Shown here one piece after another: positions 1 to 8,409 of a stretch of DNA of 64,000 nucleotides. The stretch lies in NCBI GenBank assembly GCA_037132135.1, contig JBAXPR010000003.1, positions 1-64,000 of the forward strand, given 5' to 3'. Source of the DNA: BOG-933 sp037132135 (GTDB lineage: Bacteria > Pseudomonadota > Alphaproteobacteria > Azospirillales > Azospirillaceae). The notes below the pieces were generated by a model. It was not told the origin of the DNA. It made no database searches and saw nothing but the letters and a program-made list of their open reading frames with translations. The first letter of the stretch is position 1. Every line of letters starts with the position of its first letter. A program made the translations under genes and the position numbers.

Positions 1-148
1 CCATCAGAGGTTCGACCTCGTCGTAATCGGAGACTTCGCCGCCGGTCAGGGTGAAGCCGAGAGGGCGTCCCTGACCGTCCGCGCGGGCGTGGATTTTGCT
101 CGTAAAGCCGCCGCGGCGTCGACCAAAGCCCTCCTTGCGAGTCCCCCT
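1..148 (-). CDS. IS5-family transposase, C-terminal frame (partial)
   Basis: In the -1 frame after the A4G5 run the sequence reads TRKEGFGRRRGGFTSKIHA and then QGRPLGFTLTGGEVSDYDE. This is the conserved stretch of IS5 transposases that leads to the second catalytic aspartate. It is open to the left edge of the window. It has no start of its own and is most simply the continuation of the upstream frame by frameshifting. Confidence 0.72.
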
Positions 149-474
149 TTTGCGCCGGCGGCCTGACTGTGGCCCCGGACGGCGGTGCTGTCGATCATGT
201 GCTGCCAGTCGTCGGTCAACCCGAGCCCCGCCAGTGTATCCAGCAAGGCGTCCCAAACACCTTGTTCGGCCCGGCGCCGGAAGCGGACATAAACCGAGTT
301 CCATTTGCCATAGCGCCCGTGCATGTCGCGCCAGGGGCAGCCGACCCGCAGCACATAGAGCATCCCATTGAAAAAGCGCCGGTTGTCATGAGAGGGGCGA
401 CACCCGCGCCCGCGCTCCGAGGGCAACAACGGCCCAACGATGCCCCATTCGACGTCGGTCAGATCGCCACGCAT
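46..474 (-). CDS. IS5-family transposase, N-terminal frame
   Basis: This 142-aa frame begins MRGDLTDVEWGIVGPLLP, a hallmark of the IS5-family N-terminal domain (DUF4096-like). It also has the CPWRDMHGRYGKWNSVY motif and the first catalytic aspartate in HMIDSTAVRGHSQAAGAKG. After AAGAKGG the reading turns into unrelated Ala/Arg-rich sequence, while the conserved sequence continues in the -1 frame. An A4G5 run (143-151) lies exactly at the switch, so the full transposase is probably made by programmed -1 frameshifting on AAA. This is how several IS5-group elements work. Confidence 0.82.
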   Translation of the reverse strand: MRGDLTDVEWGIVGPLLPSERGRGCRPSHDNRRFFNGMLYVLRVGCPWRDMHGRYGKWNSVYVRFRRRAEQGVWDALLDTLAGLGLTDDWQHMIDSTAVRGHSQAAGAKGGLARRALVDAAAALRAKSTPARTVRDALSASP

Positions 475-531
475 GCCCAGGTCTCCGCAAAGACCAGCGT
501 TGAATCATAACCGGGCGCGCTTGGGAACCCG

Positions 532-547
532 CTTTGTCAACAGGGCC
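532..547. repeat. Probable terminal inverted repeat of the IS5-family element
   Basis: The plus strand reads CTTTGTCAACAGGGCC, which is GGCCCTGTTGACAAAG from the element's outer end inward. It lies 58 bp upstream of the transposase start and abuts CTAG. The partner repeat is beyond the window, so the boundary rests on resemblance to family ends. Confidence 0.6.
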
Positions 548-661
548 TAGCCGCGCGCGGCGCTGCGACCACGGGCGGTGTTGTGCCCTTCCTCGCCTTA
601 AGGATATTGTAGGCCGGGTTGCGGCCTGACGGTGGCCGAACCTCACCCCCTTGGCGTCCGG

Positions 662-1348
662 ATGTCGGCTGGGTCCTTGAAACTGGTTCTGTTCGACTGT
701 GATGGCACGCTGGTCGACAGCCAGCACGCGATCATCACGGCCATGACCCGGGGCTGGCGGGCGCTCGGGCTGGGCGACCCCGATCCCGCGCTGGTGCGCC
801 GGGTCGCCGCGCTTGCGCCGACCGAGATGATCGCGGCGCTGCTGCCCGGGGCCGAGGACGGGCTGATCAAACGGCTGGCCGGGCTCTATCGCTCGGCCTA
901 TTACCAGCCGGCACCGTTCCATCAGTCCGCCGCCGAGCCGCTGGTCGCCGGGATGCGCGAGGCCCTGGCCGCCCTGGGCGCCCGTGGCTTTGCTCTCGGC
1001 GTCGCCACCGGCAAGTCGCGGCGGGGGCTGGCGGCGGTGCTGGATCATCACGGCTTGACCGGAGCCTTCGTCACCCTGCAGACCGCCGACCACTGTCCGG
1101 GCAAGCCCGATCCCGAGATGGTGCTGCGGGCGCTGGCCGACAGCGGCTCGACCGTCGCCGATGCCGTGGTGATCGGCGACTCGCCGCTCGACATCGAGAT
1201 GGCCGGGCGGGCCGGGGTGCCGGCGATCGGGGTCTCCTGGGGCTATCATGGTGCGGCCGAACTGGCCCGGGCCGGGGCGCGGCGCGTCGTCGACAGTCCG
1301 GCCGAGATGGCGCTGGCGGTGGTCGATCTTCTGGACGACCGGCAATGA
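662..1348 (+). CDS. HAD-superfamily hydrolase, phosphoglycolate-phosphatase type
   Basis: A 228-aa cytoplasmic HAD-IA hydrolase. Motif I is VLFDCDGTLVDS with the nucleophile and acid/base aspartates. Motif II/III is seen around GVATGKSRRGL and GKPDPEMVLRAL, and motif IV as VVIGDSPLDIEMAGRAG. Known relatives dephosphorylate phosphoglycolate or similar small phosphoesters; the substrate here is not fixed by sequence. I chose ATG 662, which places motif I about ten residues in. A GTG at 632 would add ten unremarkable residues and neither start has a strong ribosome site. The stop overlaps the next start (ATGA), so it is translationally coupled to the AsmA-like gene. Confidence 0.85.
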   Translation: MSAGSLKLVLFDCDGTLVDSQHAIITAMTRGWRALGLGDPDPALVRRVAALAPTEMIAALLPGAEDGLIKRLAGLYRSAYYQPAPFHQSAAEPLVAGMREALAALGARGFALGVATGKSRRGLAAVLDHHGLTGAFVTLQTADHCPGKPDPEMVLRALADSGSTVADAVVIGDSPLDIEMAGRAGVPAIGVSWGYHGAAELARAGARRVVDSPAEMALAVVDLLDDRQ

Positions 1349-3351
1349 CGCCGATCACGCGGCGGCTGATCCGCTGGGTCGAGGCGGTGGGTGCGTTGGC
1401 GGTGGCGCTGGTTGCCGCCGTCGGGGTCTTTCTCTGGTATCTCAACGCCAACGATTACCGGCGCGATATCGTGGCTGCGGTTGAGCAGGCGACCGGCCTC
1501 GTGGTCTCGATCGACGGCCCGCTGCGTTTCGCCCTGACGCCGCTGCCGACCGCGATCGCCGCCGATGTCCGGATCGCCAATCCGCCCTGGTCGGAGCGCA
1601 CCGAGATGGCGCGGATCGGGCGGGTCGAGATCGGCTTCTCGCCGATCGATCTCCTGGTTCACCGCAACCGCCTGCTCCGGCTCGCCCTTTATGGCGCCGA
1701 TCTTTACCTGGAGCGCGACCGCCACGGCCGGGTCAACTGGTGGAATGCCGAAACCGCGGTCAAGCCGCCGCCCACGGGCTACGAGCCGCCGGACATCGAC
1801 AGCCTGGAGCTGTTCAATTCGCGGCTGTTCTATGTCGATGCCGGTGCCGGGCGCACGCTCCGGCTGGGCATTCGCGAGGCTGCGGTGGCGCTGCCGCTCA
1901 ACCGGCCGTTCACGGTGGCCATCGGCGGCGACTATTTCGGCACGCCCTTCACCGGCAGCCTGACCGGCGGCCGCTACGCCGACCTGATCAACGACCGTTC
2001 GCTGTGGCCGCTGGCGCTCCGGCTGGCTGGCGCCGGCACCATCCTTGAGGCCAGGGGCACCGTCGATCGGCCGATGAGCGAAATGATTGTCGACGTCACC
2101 GCCGCCGTCGCCGGGTTGCGGCTGGCCTCGCTGACGCCGGTGCTGGGGCAGGGCGACCTGCCGGCGCTCGGTCCCTACCGGCTTTCGGGGCGCTTTTCTG
2201 GCGGCTGGGGCCATTACCGCCTTGCCGGGCTCAAGGCCCATCTCGGGGTCAGCGATGCCGTCGGCCAGCTGACGATCACCACCGGCGGTGCCCGGCCGCG
2301 CCTCGAGGGTCAGCTGCAAAGCCGGCTGTTCAGCCGCGCCGATCTGGTTGGCGCCGGCCCGCCGGCCCCGGCCGCGCCGGCCGACGACCGGCTGTTCGAT
2401 CCCCGGCCGCTGCCCTTCGCCGCCCTGACCGCCCTTGACGGCCGGCTCGAGCTGCGGGTCGGACGCTTCGTCGTCCGGCCGCTCGACCTCTTCGACATCG
2501 ACACCACCCTTGAGCTGACCGAGGGCCGGCTGCGGGCGCTGCCGTTCCGGGCCCGGCTGGCCGAGGGCCGGCTGGATCTGCACCTCGAGGCCGATGCCCG
2601 GGCCCGGCCGGCCCGGGTCCATCTTTGGGGCAGCGGCGACGGCCTTGCGTCCGAACAGCTGCTGCCGGCCCTCGGCATGAGCCAGTGGCCGACCGGGCCG
2701 ATGGCGCTCGAGTTCGACCTCACCGGCGAGGGCGACAGCCCGCGGGCGCTGCTTGCCCACGCTGACGGCGCCGCGCGCATGACCATCGGCCAGGGCACCT
2801 TGCCGGTGCGTCATTTCGATCTGATCGCCAGCGACCTCGTGGCCTCGATCATGCCCTGGGCCGACCGGTCGGGCGATCGCACCGATCTCAATTGTCTGGT
2901 CACCCGGCTCAAGCTCAAGGACGGGCTGGCCGCGGTCGACCGCCTGTTGATCGATACCGGCAAGATCACTGTCACCGGCACCGGCGAGATCAATCTGGCC
3001 AGCGAGCGCTTTGATCTGCGGCTCGATCCCCGGCCCAAGGATCCGAGCCTGATCAGCCTTGCGACCCGGATGCGGGTTGCCGGCAGCCTGACCAATTATG
3101 GCGCCGCGCCCGACGCCATGGGTCTGGCCAAGGGCGCCGCCGCCGGCATCGCCCTGGCCATCGGGGAACTCAATCCCCTGGCCCTGATGCTGCCCTTCGT
3201 CAGTATCGGCACCGGGGTGGCCAATCCCTGTCCGGGAGCCGCGGCGGCGCAGGCCCAGGTGCGCGGGCTGGCGGCGCTGGACCCGCTGCGCGGCATCACC
3301 GGCTTGCTTGACGACGTCGGGCGTGCGATCACCCACTCCATCAACCGGTAG
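1345..3351 (+). CDS. AsmA-family inner-membrane protein
   Basis: A 668-aa protein with one N-terminal membrane segment (about residues 14-31, VGALAVALVAAVGVFLWYL). A long beta-rich periplasmic region follows, ending in the typical AsmA C-terminal part: DLNCLVTRLKLKDG, then SERFDLRLDPRPKDPSL. AsmA proteins are bridge-like or chaperone-like factors of the envelope linked to outer-membrane protein and phospholipid homeostasis. The start overlaps the HAD stop by 4 nt, and the ATP12 gene follows 34 bp downstream. The three genes probably form one operon. Confidence 0.82.
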   Translation: MTPITRRLIRWVEAVGALAVALVAAVGVFLWYLNANDYRRDIVAAVEQATGLVVSIDGPLRFALTPLPTAIAADVRIANPPWSERTEMARIGRVEIGFSPIDLLVHRNRLLRLALYGADLYLERDRHGRVNWWNAETAVKPPPTGYEPPDIDSLELFNSRLFYVDAGAGRTLRLGIREAAVALPLNRPFTVAIGGDYFGTPFTGSLTGGRYADLINDRSLWPLALRLAGAGTILEARGTVDRPMSEMIVDVTAAVAGLRLASLTPVLGQGDLPALGPYRLSGRFSGGWGHYRLAGLKAHLGVSDAVGQLTITTGGARPRLEGQLQSRLFSRADLVGAGPPAPAAPADDRLFDPRPLPFAALTALDGRLELRVGRFVVRPLDLFDIDTTLELTEGRLRALPFRARLAEGRLDLHLEADARARPARVHLWGSGDGLASEQLLPALGMSQWPTGPMALEFDLTGEGDSPRALLAHADGAARMTIGQGTLPVRHFDLIASDLVASIMPWADRSGDRTDLNCLVTRLKLKDGLAAVDRLLIDTGKITVTGTGEINLASERFDLRLDPRPKDPSLISLATRMRVAGSLTNYGAAPDAMGLAKGAAAGIALAIGELNPLALMLPFVSIGTGVANPCPGAAAAQAQVRGLAALDPLRGITGLLDDVGRAITHSINR

Positions 3352-3385
3352 GCAGGCAGCCGGCAGAGAGAGGCAGCGGGGGGCG

Positions 3386-4081
3386 ATGAAGCGGTTTTAC
3401 AACGAGGCGTCGGTGGGAGCGGCCGAGGGCGGCTTTCAGGTTCTGCTCGATGGCCGGGCGGTGCGCACGCCGGCCAAGGCGCCGATGATCCTGCCCGGTC
3501 GCGCCCTGGCCGAGGCGATTGCCGCCGAGTGGCAGGCGCAGGACGAGGAGGTCCGCCCCGGGACCATGCCGCTGATGGCGCTTAGCAGTACAGCCCTCGA
3601 TCTGACCACGAAGCACCGCGAAACGGTGGTCGGCCAGGTCGCGGCCTACGCCGGGACCGACCTCTTATGCTACCGCGTCGATCATCCGGCGGATCTGGTG
3701 GCGCGCGAGACCCACATCTGGCAGCCGCTGCTGGATTGGGCAGCGCTGCGCTATGATGCGGTGCTTCATGTCGTGGTCGGGGTGATGCCGCGCGAGCAGC
3801 CGGCGGGCGCCTGCCGGGCACTGGCGGCGGTGGTGGCGGGCTATGACATCTGGCATCTGACCGCCTTGCAGACCGCGACCAGCGGTTGCGGTTCACTGGT
3901 GCTGGCGCTGGCGCTGGTCGAGGGTCGGATCGACGCGGCGGCGGCCTTCGATGCCTCGCAGCTTCACGAGAGCTACCAGATCGAGCGCTGGGGCGAGGAC
4001 CACGAGGCGACCCGCCGTAGGGTCGCACTCCGGGCCGATCTCGCCGATATCCGCCGTTTTGTGGATTTGCTGAGGGCCTGA
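3386..4081 (+). CDS. ATP12-family F1-ATPase assembly chaperone
   Basis: A 231-aa protein of the ATP12 family. It begins KRFYNEASVG, a strongly conserved start, and has the family signatures VRTPAKAPMILP, LAEAIAAEWQAQ and TDLLCYR. In mitochondria ATP12 binds the F1 alpha subunit; alphaproteobacterial homologues are presumed to help F1 assembly. ATG 3386 is preferred because the upstream open frame overlaps the AsmA gene and a purine-rich AGCGGGGGG lies just before it. It is convergent with the next gene. Confidence 0.9.
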   Translation: MKRFYNEASVGAAEGGFQVLLDGRAVRTPAKAPMILPGRALAEAIAAEWQAQDEEVRPGTMPLMALSSTALDLTTKHRETVVGQVAAYAGTDLLCYRVDHPADLVARETHIWQPLLDWAALRYDAVLHVVVGVMPREQPAGACRALAAVVAGYDIWHLTALQTATSGCGSLVLALALVEGRIDAAAAFDASQLHESYQIERWGEDHEATRRRVALRADLADIRRFVDLLRA

Positions 4082-4082
4082 G

Positions 4083-4103
4083 CCGGCGGGCCGGCGCCGC
4101 CGG
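4083..4103. terminator. Perfect 7-bp stem-loop between convergent genes
   Basis: CCGGCGG (4083-4089) pairs with CCGCCGG (4097-4103) around a 7-nt loop, directly after the ATP12 stop and directly before the end of the opposing gene. No T-run follows on either strand, so it is at best a weak or Rho-assisted bidirectional terminator. Confidence 0.35.
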
Positions 4104-4430
4104 TTAGGCCGCCCGACTGCCGCGCTCGGTTGTGGTGTCGGCGGCCGGGGCCGGGGCGATTACGGCGCCGCCATGCCGGGCCAGATAGCCGTCCATGGTT
4201 TTCGCCAGTTTGCGTGATTTCGCGCCGAGCGTGCCGGCCTGGCTCTGCACCGTTTCCAGCCGGTCCTGGTACTGGCCGACCGTGCTTTCGAGGCGGTCGA
4301 TGCCGGTTCTCAGCGTGGTGAGATTGTCCCGGAAACCGGCGACCGATTGCGCCAGTCTCCGCTGTTCCGCGTCCAGCCTGGCCATCGCCCGCTCCAGTTG
4401 GCGCCATGCCGAAATCTCGCCGGTGACCAT
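4104..4430 (-). CDS. Hypothetical coiled-coil protein
   Basis: I do not recognise a family. The 108-aa product is almost entirely helical with heptad-like leucines and isoleucines between about residues 10 and 85 (for example LAQSVAGFRDNLTTLR, then RLETVQSQAGTLG). This suggests a coiled coil. The C-terminal tail is Ala/Pro/Thr-rich. There is no signal peptide or membrane segment. Third-position GC is high and fits the neighbours, which supports it being a real gene. It stands alone between convergent ATP12 and co-directional rsmD. Confidence 0.6.
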   Translation of the reverse strand: MVTGEISAWRQLERAMARLDAEQRRLAQSVAGFRDNLTTLRTGIDRLESTVGQYQDRLETVQSQAGTLGAKSRKLAKTMDGYLARHGGAVIAPAPAADTTTERGSRAA

Positions 4431-4530
4431 GATTCCATCTCCCGCCGCGTCTTCGCATCAGCGAGAGACCTAGAGCCGGCGGCGGCTCAGACAAGGCGGT
4501 CCGCTCAGATATTTATGCCCAGAGAGCACT

Positions 4531-5100
4531 TTATTCATTTCGGAAGCGAAGGAAATAAATTTTAGTCAGGCGATAACGGCGTTCGTCGAGAATTTCGCAA
4601 AACGGTAGAGATGGCGGCGCGTCGCGGCTGGCGGTTTCGAGCACGATCAGCGCCCCGGCGGCGAACCAGCGCTGCTCGGCGAGCGCGGTCAGCGCCGGGC
4701 CGGGCAGATCGCGGCCATAGGGCGGGTCGAGAAAGGCCAGGGTCGCGGGCAGGCCGGCCGGTGGCGGCCTCAGGGCGTCGGCGCGGATCAGGGTGGCTCT
4801 GGCTGCTTCGCCGAGCAGGGCGACGTTGCGGCGGGCGCAGTCGAGCGCCGCGGCGTCCTTGTCGAGGAAGGTGCAGACGGCGGCGCCGCGCGACAGCGCT
4901 TCCAGCCCGAGCGCGCCCGAGCCCGCGAAGGCGTCGAGCACCCGGGCGCCGCTCAGCGCCGAGCCGCCCTCAGGCCCCCAGCCGCCATGGGCCAGGATAT
5001 TGAACACCGCCTCGCGGATGCGGCCGGCGGTGGGGCGGACGGCGTCTCCCGGCGGGGCTTCAAGCCGCCGTCCGCGATGGCTACCGGCGATGACGCGCAT
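4531..5100 (-). CDS. rsmD: 16S rRNA (guanine(966)-N2)-methyltransferase RsmD
   Basis: A 189-aa class I methyltransferase. The start MRVIAGSHRGRRLEAP and the motif VRPTAGRIREAVFNIL are diagnostic of RsmD. The SAM-binding motif I is VLDAFAGSGALGLEALSRGA and the catalytic motif IV is LAFLDPPYGRDL. It methylates G966 of 16S rRNA in the assembled 30S subunit. The first 20 nt overlap the end of the pseudouridine synthase gene, so both rRNA modification genes are probably cotranslated. Confidence 0.93.
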   Translation of the reverse strand: MRVIAGSHRGRRLEAPPGDAVRPTAGRIREAVFNILAHGGWGPEGGSALSGARVLDAFAGSGALGLEALSRGAAVCTFLDKDAAALDCARRNVALLGEAARATLIRADALRPPPAGLPATLAFLDPPYGRDLPGPALTALAEQRWFAAGALIVLETASRDAPPSLPFCEILDERRYRLTKIYFLRFRNE

Positions 5101-5992
5101 CGGCGGGTCCCGTGGCTGCGCCGCCCGGGGGTTTTCCCGCGGCTGCGCCGCCCCGGGCTTTTCCAGCCGGACTGCCGCCGGACGGCTTCTTGATCGCGCT
5201 GCCGCCCGAGGATTTGACCGCCGCGCCGCCGCCGGCGTCGGCGCCCTTGGCGAAGAAGCGGGCCAACTGGTCCTTCAGCACCCGCTTCGGCACCTCCTCG
5301 ACCTCGCCCTCGGGCAGCTTGCCGAGTTGGAACGGCCCATAAGCGATGCGGATCAGGCGGTTGACCGTCAGTCCCAGCGATTCCATGACCTTGCGGATCT
5401 CGCGATTCTTGCCTTCGCGAAGGGTGACGGTCAGCCAGGCGTTGCTGCCCTGCTGGCGGTCGAGCACCGCTTCGACCGGGCCGTAGGTTACGCCCTCGAT
5501 GGTTGGTCCCTTGGCCAGCCCGGCCAGGGCGACCGGGTCGACCGAGCCGTGCACCCGCACCCGGTAGCGCCGGGCCCAGCCGGTGATCGGCAGTTCCAGA
5601 TAGCGCGCGACCTCGCCATCGTTGGTCAGCAGCAGCAGACCCTCGGTGGTAAGATCGAGCCGCCCGACCGAGATCACCCGCGGCAATTCGGCCGGCAGAC
5701 GCTCGAACACCGTCGGCCGGCCCTTTTCGTCGCGGGCGGTGGTGACCAGCCCCGAGGGCTTGTAGTAGCGCCAGAGTCGCGGCGGCTCCGGCTCGGCGAT
5801 CGCCTTGCCGTCGACCACGATGACGTCGGCTTCGCGCACCACCAGCGCCGGGCTGGTCAGCACGGTGCCGTTAACCGACACCCGGCCTTCGAGAATCCAC
5901 TTCTCGGCGTCGCGGCGCGAGCACAGTCCGGCCCGGGCCAGCCGCTTGGCGATGCGCTCGCCGTCGGCGGCGGTGTCGGTTGGGTTGGTCAT
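5081..5992 (-). CDS. RsuA/RluB-type rRNA pseudouridine synthase with low-complexity tail
   Basis: A 303-aa protein. An S4 RNA-binding domain (about residues 13-60, RLARAGLCSRRDAEKWI) is followed by a pseudouridine synthase domain. The catalytic aspartate lies in SVGRLDLTTEGLLLLTNDGE, and KNREIRKVMESLGL is also typical. The family isomerises uridine in 23S or 16S rRNA; RluB-like 23S activity is likely but not proven. The last about 55 residues are a Gly/Ala/Lys-rich, probably disordered basic tail that may add RNA affinity. The gene's end overlaps rsmD. Confidence 0.88.
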   Translation of the reverse strand: MTNPTDTAADGERIAKRLARAGLCSRRDAEKWILEGRVSVNGTVLTSPALVVREADVIVVDGKAIAEPEPPRLWRYYKPSGLVTTARDEKGRPTVFERLPAELPRVISVGRLDLTTEGLLLLTNDGEVARYLELPITGWARRYRVRVHGSVDPVALAGLAKGPTIEGVTYGPVEAVLDRQQGSNAWLTVTLREGKNREIRKVMESLGLTVNRLIRIAYGPFQLGKLPEGEVEEVPKRVLKDQLARFFAKGADAGGGAAVKSSGGSAIKKPSGGSPAGKARGGAAAGKPPGGAATGPADARHRR

Positions 5993-5995
5993 GGC

Positions 5996-6205
5996 TCAGG
6001 CGATATGGACGCCGACCTTCAGCACCACCTGGTACTGGGAGGGCTTGCCGTTGGTGATGTGGCCGCGGACTTCCTGGACTTCGAACCAGTCGGCCTTGCC
6101 ATCGACGGTCTTGACCACCGCGGCGACGCCGTTGGCGATGGCATCTTCGACGCTGACCGACGAGGTGCCGACGATTTCGATTTTCTTATAGACCGGGTCG
6201 CTCAT
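5996..6205 (-). CDS. Dodecin family flavin-binding protein
   Basis: The 69-aa product matches dodecin in length and pattern: YKKIEIVGTSSVSVEDAI, then TVDGKADWFEVQEVRGHI with the flavin-stacking tryptophan at about residue 41. Dodecins form hollow dodecamers that store or buffer FMN, riboflavin or lumichrome. GGAGGAAAACCCGCC just before the start is a strong ribosome site. It lies 3 bp upstream of the pseudouridine synthase gene and is probably cotranscribed with it and rsmD. Confidence 0.93.
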   Translation of the reverse strand: MSDPVYKKIEIVGTSSVSVEDAIANGVAAVVKTVDGKADWFEVQEVRGHITNGKPSQYQVVLKVGVHIA

Positions 6206-6301
6206 GGCGGGTTTTCCTCCTGCAACGGGGTGACGGTCCCTGGCTGATAGGCTGCCCGGAGCCGGGGCGCAAGCAAAGATATGGCGCGATGGCGCCCGGC
6301 G

Positions 6302-7180
6302 TCATCGGCGGCGGCGGTCACCCCGCGGATCCAGGGCGTCCTGAAGGCCGTCGCCGAGCAGGTTGCAGGCCAGCACCGTGACGAAGATCAGGAGGCCGGG
6401 CCAGACCGCCAGCATCGGCGCCGTCGTGATCATCTCCTGGGCATTGGTCAGCATGTTGCCCCAGCTGGGCAGCGGCGGCTGGATGCCGAGGCCAAGAAAA
6501 CTCAGCACCGATTCGAGCAGGATGACGTTGCCGACCGAGAGCGTGGTCGCCACCACCAGCGGCGCCGCGATGTTGGGCAGGATGTGGACCAGCATGATGC
6601 GGACGGCTCCGGCGCCCAGCGCCTCTGCCGAACGGATGTGGTCGAGGCGGCGGGTGGCCAGGGTCGTGCCCCGGACCAGCCGGGCCGCCGTGGTCCAGCC
6701 GACCAGCGCCACCAGCACCACGATGCGCATCAGGCCGAGCCGCTGAGGATCGGCGCCGCCCAGGCCGAGCTTCTCGGGCGACACCGCCGCGAGCACGATC
6801 AGCAGCGGCAGCAGGGGCAGGGCGATCACGCCGTCGGTAAGGCGCATCAGGACCTCGTCGAGCCGGCCGCCGAAATATCCGGCGGGCAGTCCGACCGCCG
6901 TGCCCAGCAGCGCCGCGGTCAGCGCCGCCGTCACCCCGACGAAGAGGGAGACCCGCCCGCCCTCGAGCAGGCGGGCCAGCATATCGCGGCCCAGTTCGTC
7001 GGTGCCCAGCGGGTGGGCGGCGGAGGGACCGGCGAAGCGCTCGAGAAGATTGAGGCTGCCGGTATCGATCCCAAGCCCGGCCTCGATCAGCGGCGCCGCC
7101 AGGGCCAACCCGGCGAGGGCGAGGAGGACCAGGGCGCTGGCGATGGCGATCGGGTGGCGGCGGAGGGCGACGAGGAGCAT
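6302..7180 (-). CDS. ABC transporter permease, dipeptide/oligopeptide type (DppC-like)
   Basis: A 292-aa inner-membrane protein of the DppC/OppC type. After a short cytoplasmic RRHPIAIAS stretch comes the first membrane helix, then a periplasmic region with HPLGTDELGRDMLARLLEGG, a signature of this subfamily. At least four more helices follow, with the EAA loop around AEALGAGAVRIMLVHILPN. I start at ATG 7180 because it places the helix as in relatives; an ATG at 7270 would add 30 unusual residues. It is downstream of the DppB-like gene. No binding protein or ATPase gene is present in the window. Confidence 0.85.
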   Translation of the reverse strand: MLLVALRRHPIAIASALVLLALAGLALAAPLIEAGLGIDTGSLNLLERFAGPSAAHPLGTDELGRDMLARLLEGGRVSLFVGVTAALTAALLGTAVGLPAGYFGGRLDEVLMRLTDGVIALPLLPLLIVLAAVSPEKLGLGGADPQRLGLMRIVVLVALVGWTTAARLVRGTTLATRRLDHIRSAEALGAGAVRIMLVHILPNIAAPLVVATTLSVGNVILLESVLSFLGLGIQPPLPSWGNMLTNAQEMITTAPMLAVWPGLLIFVTVLACNLLGDGLQDALDPRGDRRRR

Positions 7181-7315
7181 CGGGGCGGCGACTCTCTCTG
7201 GACCGGATGGATAACCGGACTGACCGGGGGCGGCTACGATCAGCCTAGCATCTCTTGCTCCGGCCGGCATCCGCCGCCGTCGCGTCCGAAGGTGCCTCGT
7301 CGGCGGAATCCGGGC

Positions 7316-8251
7316 TCAATGCCGGTTCTCGTACCCGATCCGCGGGTCCAGCTCGGCATAGGCGAGATCGGCGAGCAGGTTGCCCAGCAGGGTCATGGCG
7401 GTGGCCAGCAGCAGGGTGACCAGGGCGACGTTGGTGTCGTTGCCCATGATCGAATCGTAGATCAGCTTGCCCATGCCCTGCCAGCCGAACATGGTCTCGG
7501 TGATCAGGGCGCCGGAAAAGAGGCCGCCGAACTCCAGGCCGATGATCGTCACCACCGGAATGAGCGCGCCGGGCAGGGCGTGACACCAGACGACCCGTCT
7601 CTCGGTCAGGCCCTTGGCGCGCGCGGTGCGGATGTAGTCGTGGTGCAGGACCTCGCGCATCGCGGCCCGGACATAGCGGGTGTAGCCGGCGATGCCGGCC
7701 AGGGTCAGCGTGGCCACCGGCAGCACCATGTGAGCGGCGCTGCCCATGCCGCCGGCGGGCAGCCAGCCCAGCCCGACGGCAAACACCAGCATCAGCACCA
7801 GCGCCAGCCAGAACGGCGGCAGCGAGATGCCGGCGAAGCAGGCGAGGTTGATCGCGGTATCGAGGGCGCTTCCGGCCCGGCGCGCCGCCAGCACCCCGGC
7901 CGGCACCGCAACGGCCAGCGCCAGCACCAGACTGCTGCCCATCAGCAGCAGGGTGTTGGCGAGCCGGGGCAGCAGAACCTCGGCGACCGGCTGATGATAA
8001 AGGCGGGAATAGCCGAGATCGCCCCCGGCGAGGGCGGCCAGCCAGTTGAGATAGCGCTGCCAGAGCGGCAGATCGAGGCCGTAAAGGGTGCGCAGATGCT
8101 GGGCGTCGGCGGCGGTCAGCCGGGGATTGCCGCTGATCATGAGGTCGATGGGATCGCCGGGCATCAGGCCGATCAGGCCGTGGACGATGAAGCTCATCAC
8201 CGCCAGCACCGCCAGCGCCTGCAACAGGCGGCGGGCCAGAAATCGGGTCAT
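7316..8251 (-). CDS. ABC transporter permease, dipeptide/oligopeptide type (DppB-like)
   Basis: A 311-aa inner-membrane protein with about six helices. The N-terminus FLARRLLQALAVLAVMSFIV and the following IGLMPGDPIDL are typical of DppB/OppB. The EAA loop is seen at YIRTARAKGLTERRVVWCHA, and the C-terminal DLAYAELDPRIGY is a family signature. Together with the DppC-like gene it would form the channel for peptides, nickel or glutathione-like substrates; the substrate cannot be told from permeases alone. The 157-bp gap to pseB holds both divergent promoters. Confidence 0.88.
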   Translation of the reverse strand: MTRFLARRLLQALAVLAVMSFIVHGLIGLMPGDPIDLMISGNPRLTAADAQHLRTLYGLDLPLWQRYLNWLAALAGGDLGYSRLYHQPVAEVLLPRLANTLLLMGSSLVLALAVAVPAGVLAARRAGSALDTAINLACFAGISLPPFWLALVLMLVFAVGLGWLPAGGMGSAAHMVLPVATLTLAGIAGYTRYVRAAMREVLHHDYIRTARAKGLTERRVVWCHALPGALIPVVTIIGLEFGGLFSGALITETMFGWQGMGKLIYDSIMGNDTNVALVTLLLATAMTLLGNLLADLAYAELDPRIGYENRH

Positions 8252-8409
8252 CGGCAGGCTCCCTGAGGTTTGGCCGCCGCGACACCTTAGGCCAGCGGCG
8301 CTCCCGGTTCAAATCGGACGTGATGCCGGGCGCCGATGAGGGTACACTCCCGGCGTCGGGAGCCGGGCATCGGGGTCGGCGGACTGGCGGTCATGGCGGG
8401 GGCGGCGGG

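Larger units (their letters stand above)
1..547 (-). mobile_element. IS5-family insertion sequence (5' part, truncated by window edge)
   Basis: The element carries an IS5-type transposase on the minus strand, with the DDE region split over two frames. Its upstream end is marked by GGCCCTGTTGACAAAG, read on the minus strand, which resembles known ends of the IS427-like group of IS5 elements. The flanking CTAG fits the TA target duplication of that group. The downstream end lies outside the window, so completeness cannot be judged. It sits just upstream of the HAD phosphatase gene. In related genomes an rluC-type gene often occupies that position, but disruption cannot be shown here. Confidence 0.8.

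Noticed and set aside
1246..3336. Long minus-strand open frame (696 codons) opposite the AsmA gene
   Set aside because: Its product is rich in Gly, Gln, Pro and Arg with no domain, as expected for the shadow of a GC-rich gene. The plus strand carries a clear AsmA protein.
6281..8266. Long plus-strand open frame opposite the two ABC permeases
   Set aside because: Its Gln/His/Gly/Arg-rich composition is typical of antisense GC-rich DNA. The permease signatures are on the minus strand.
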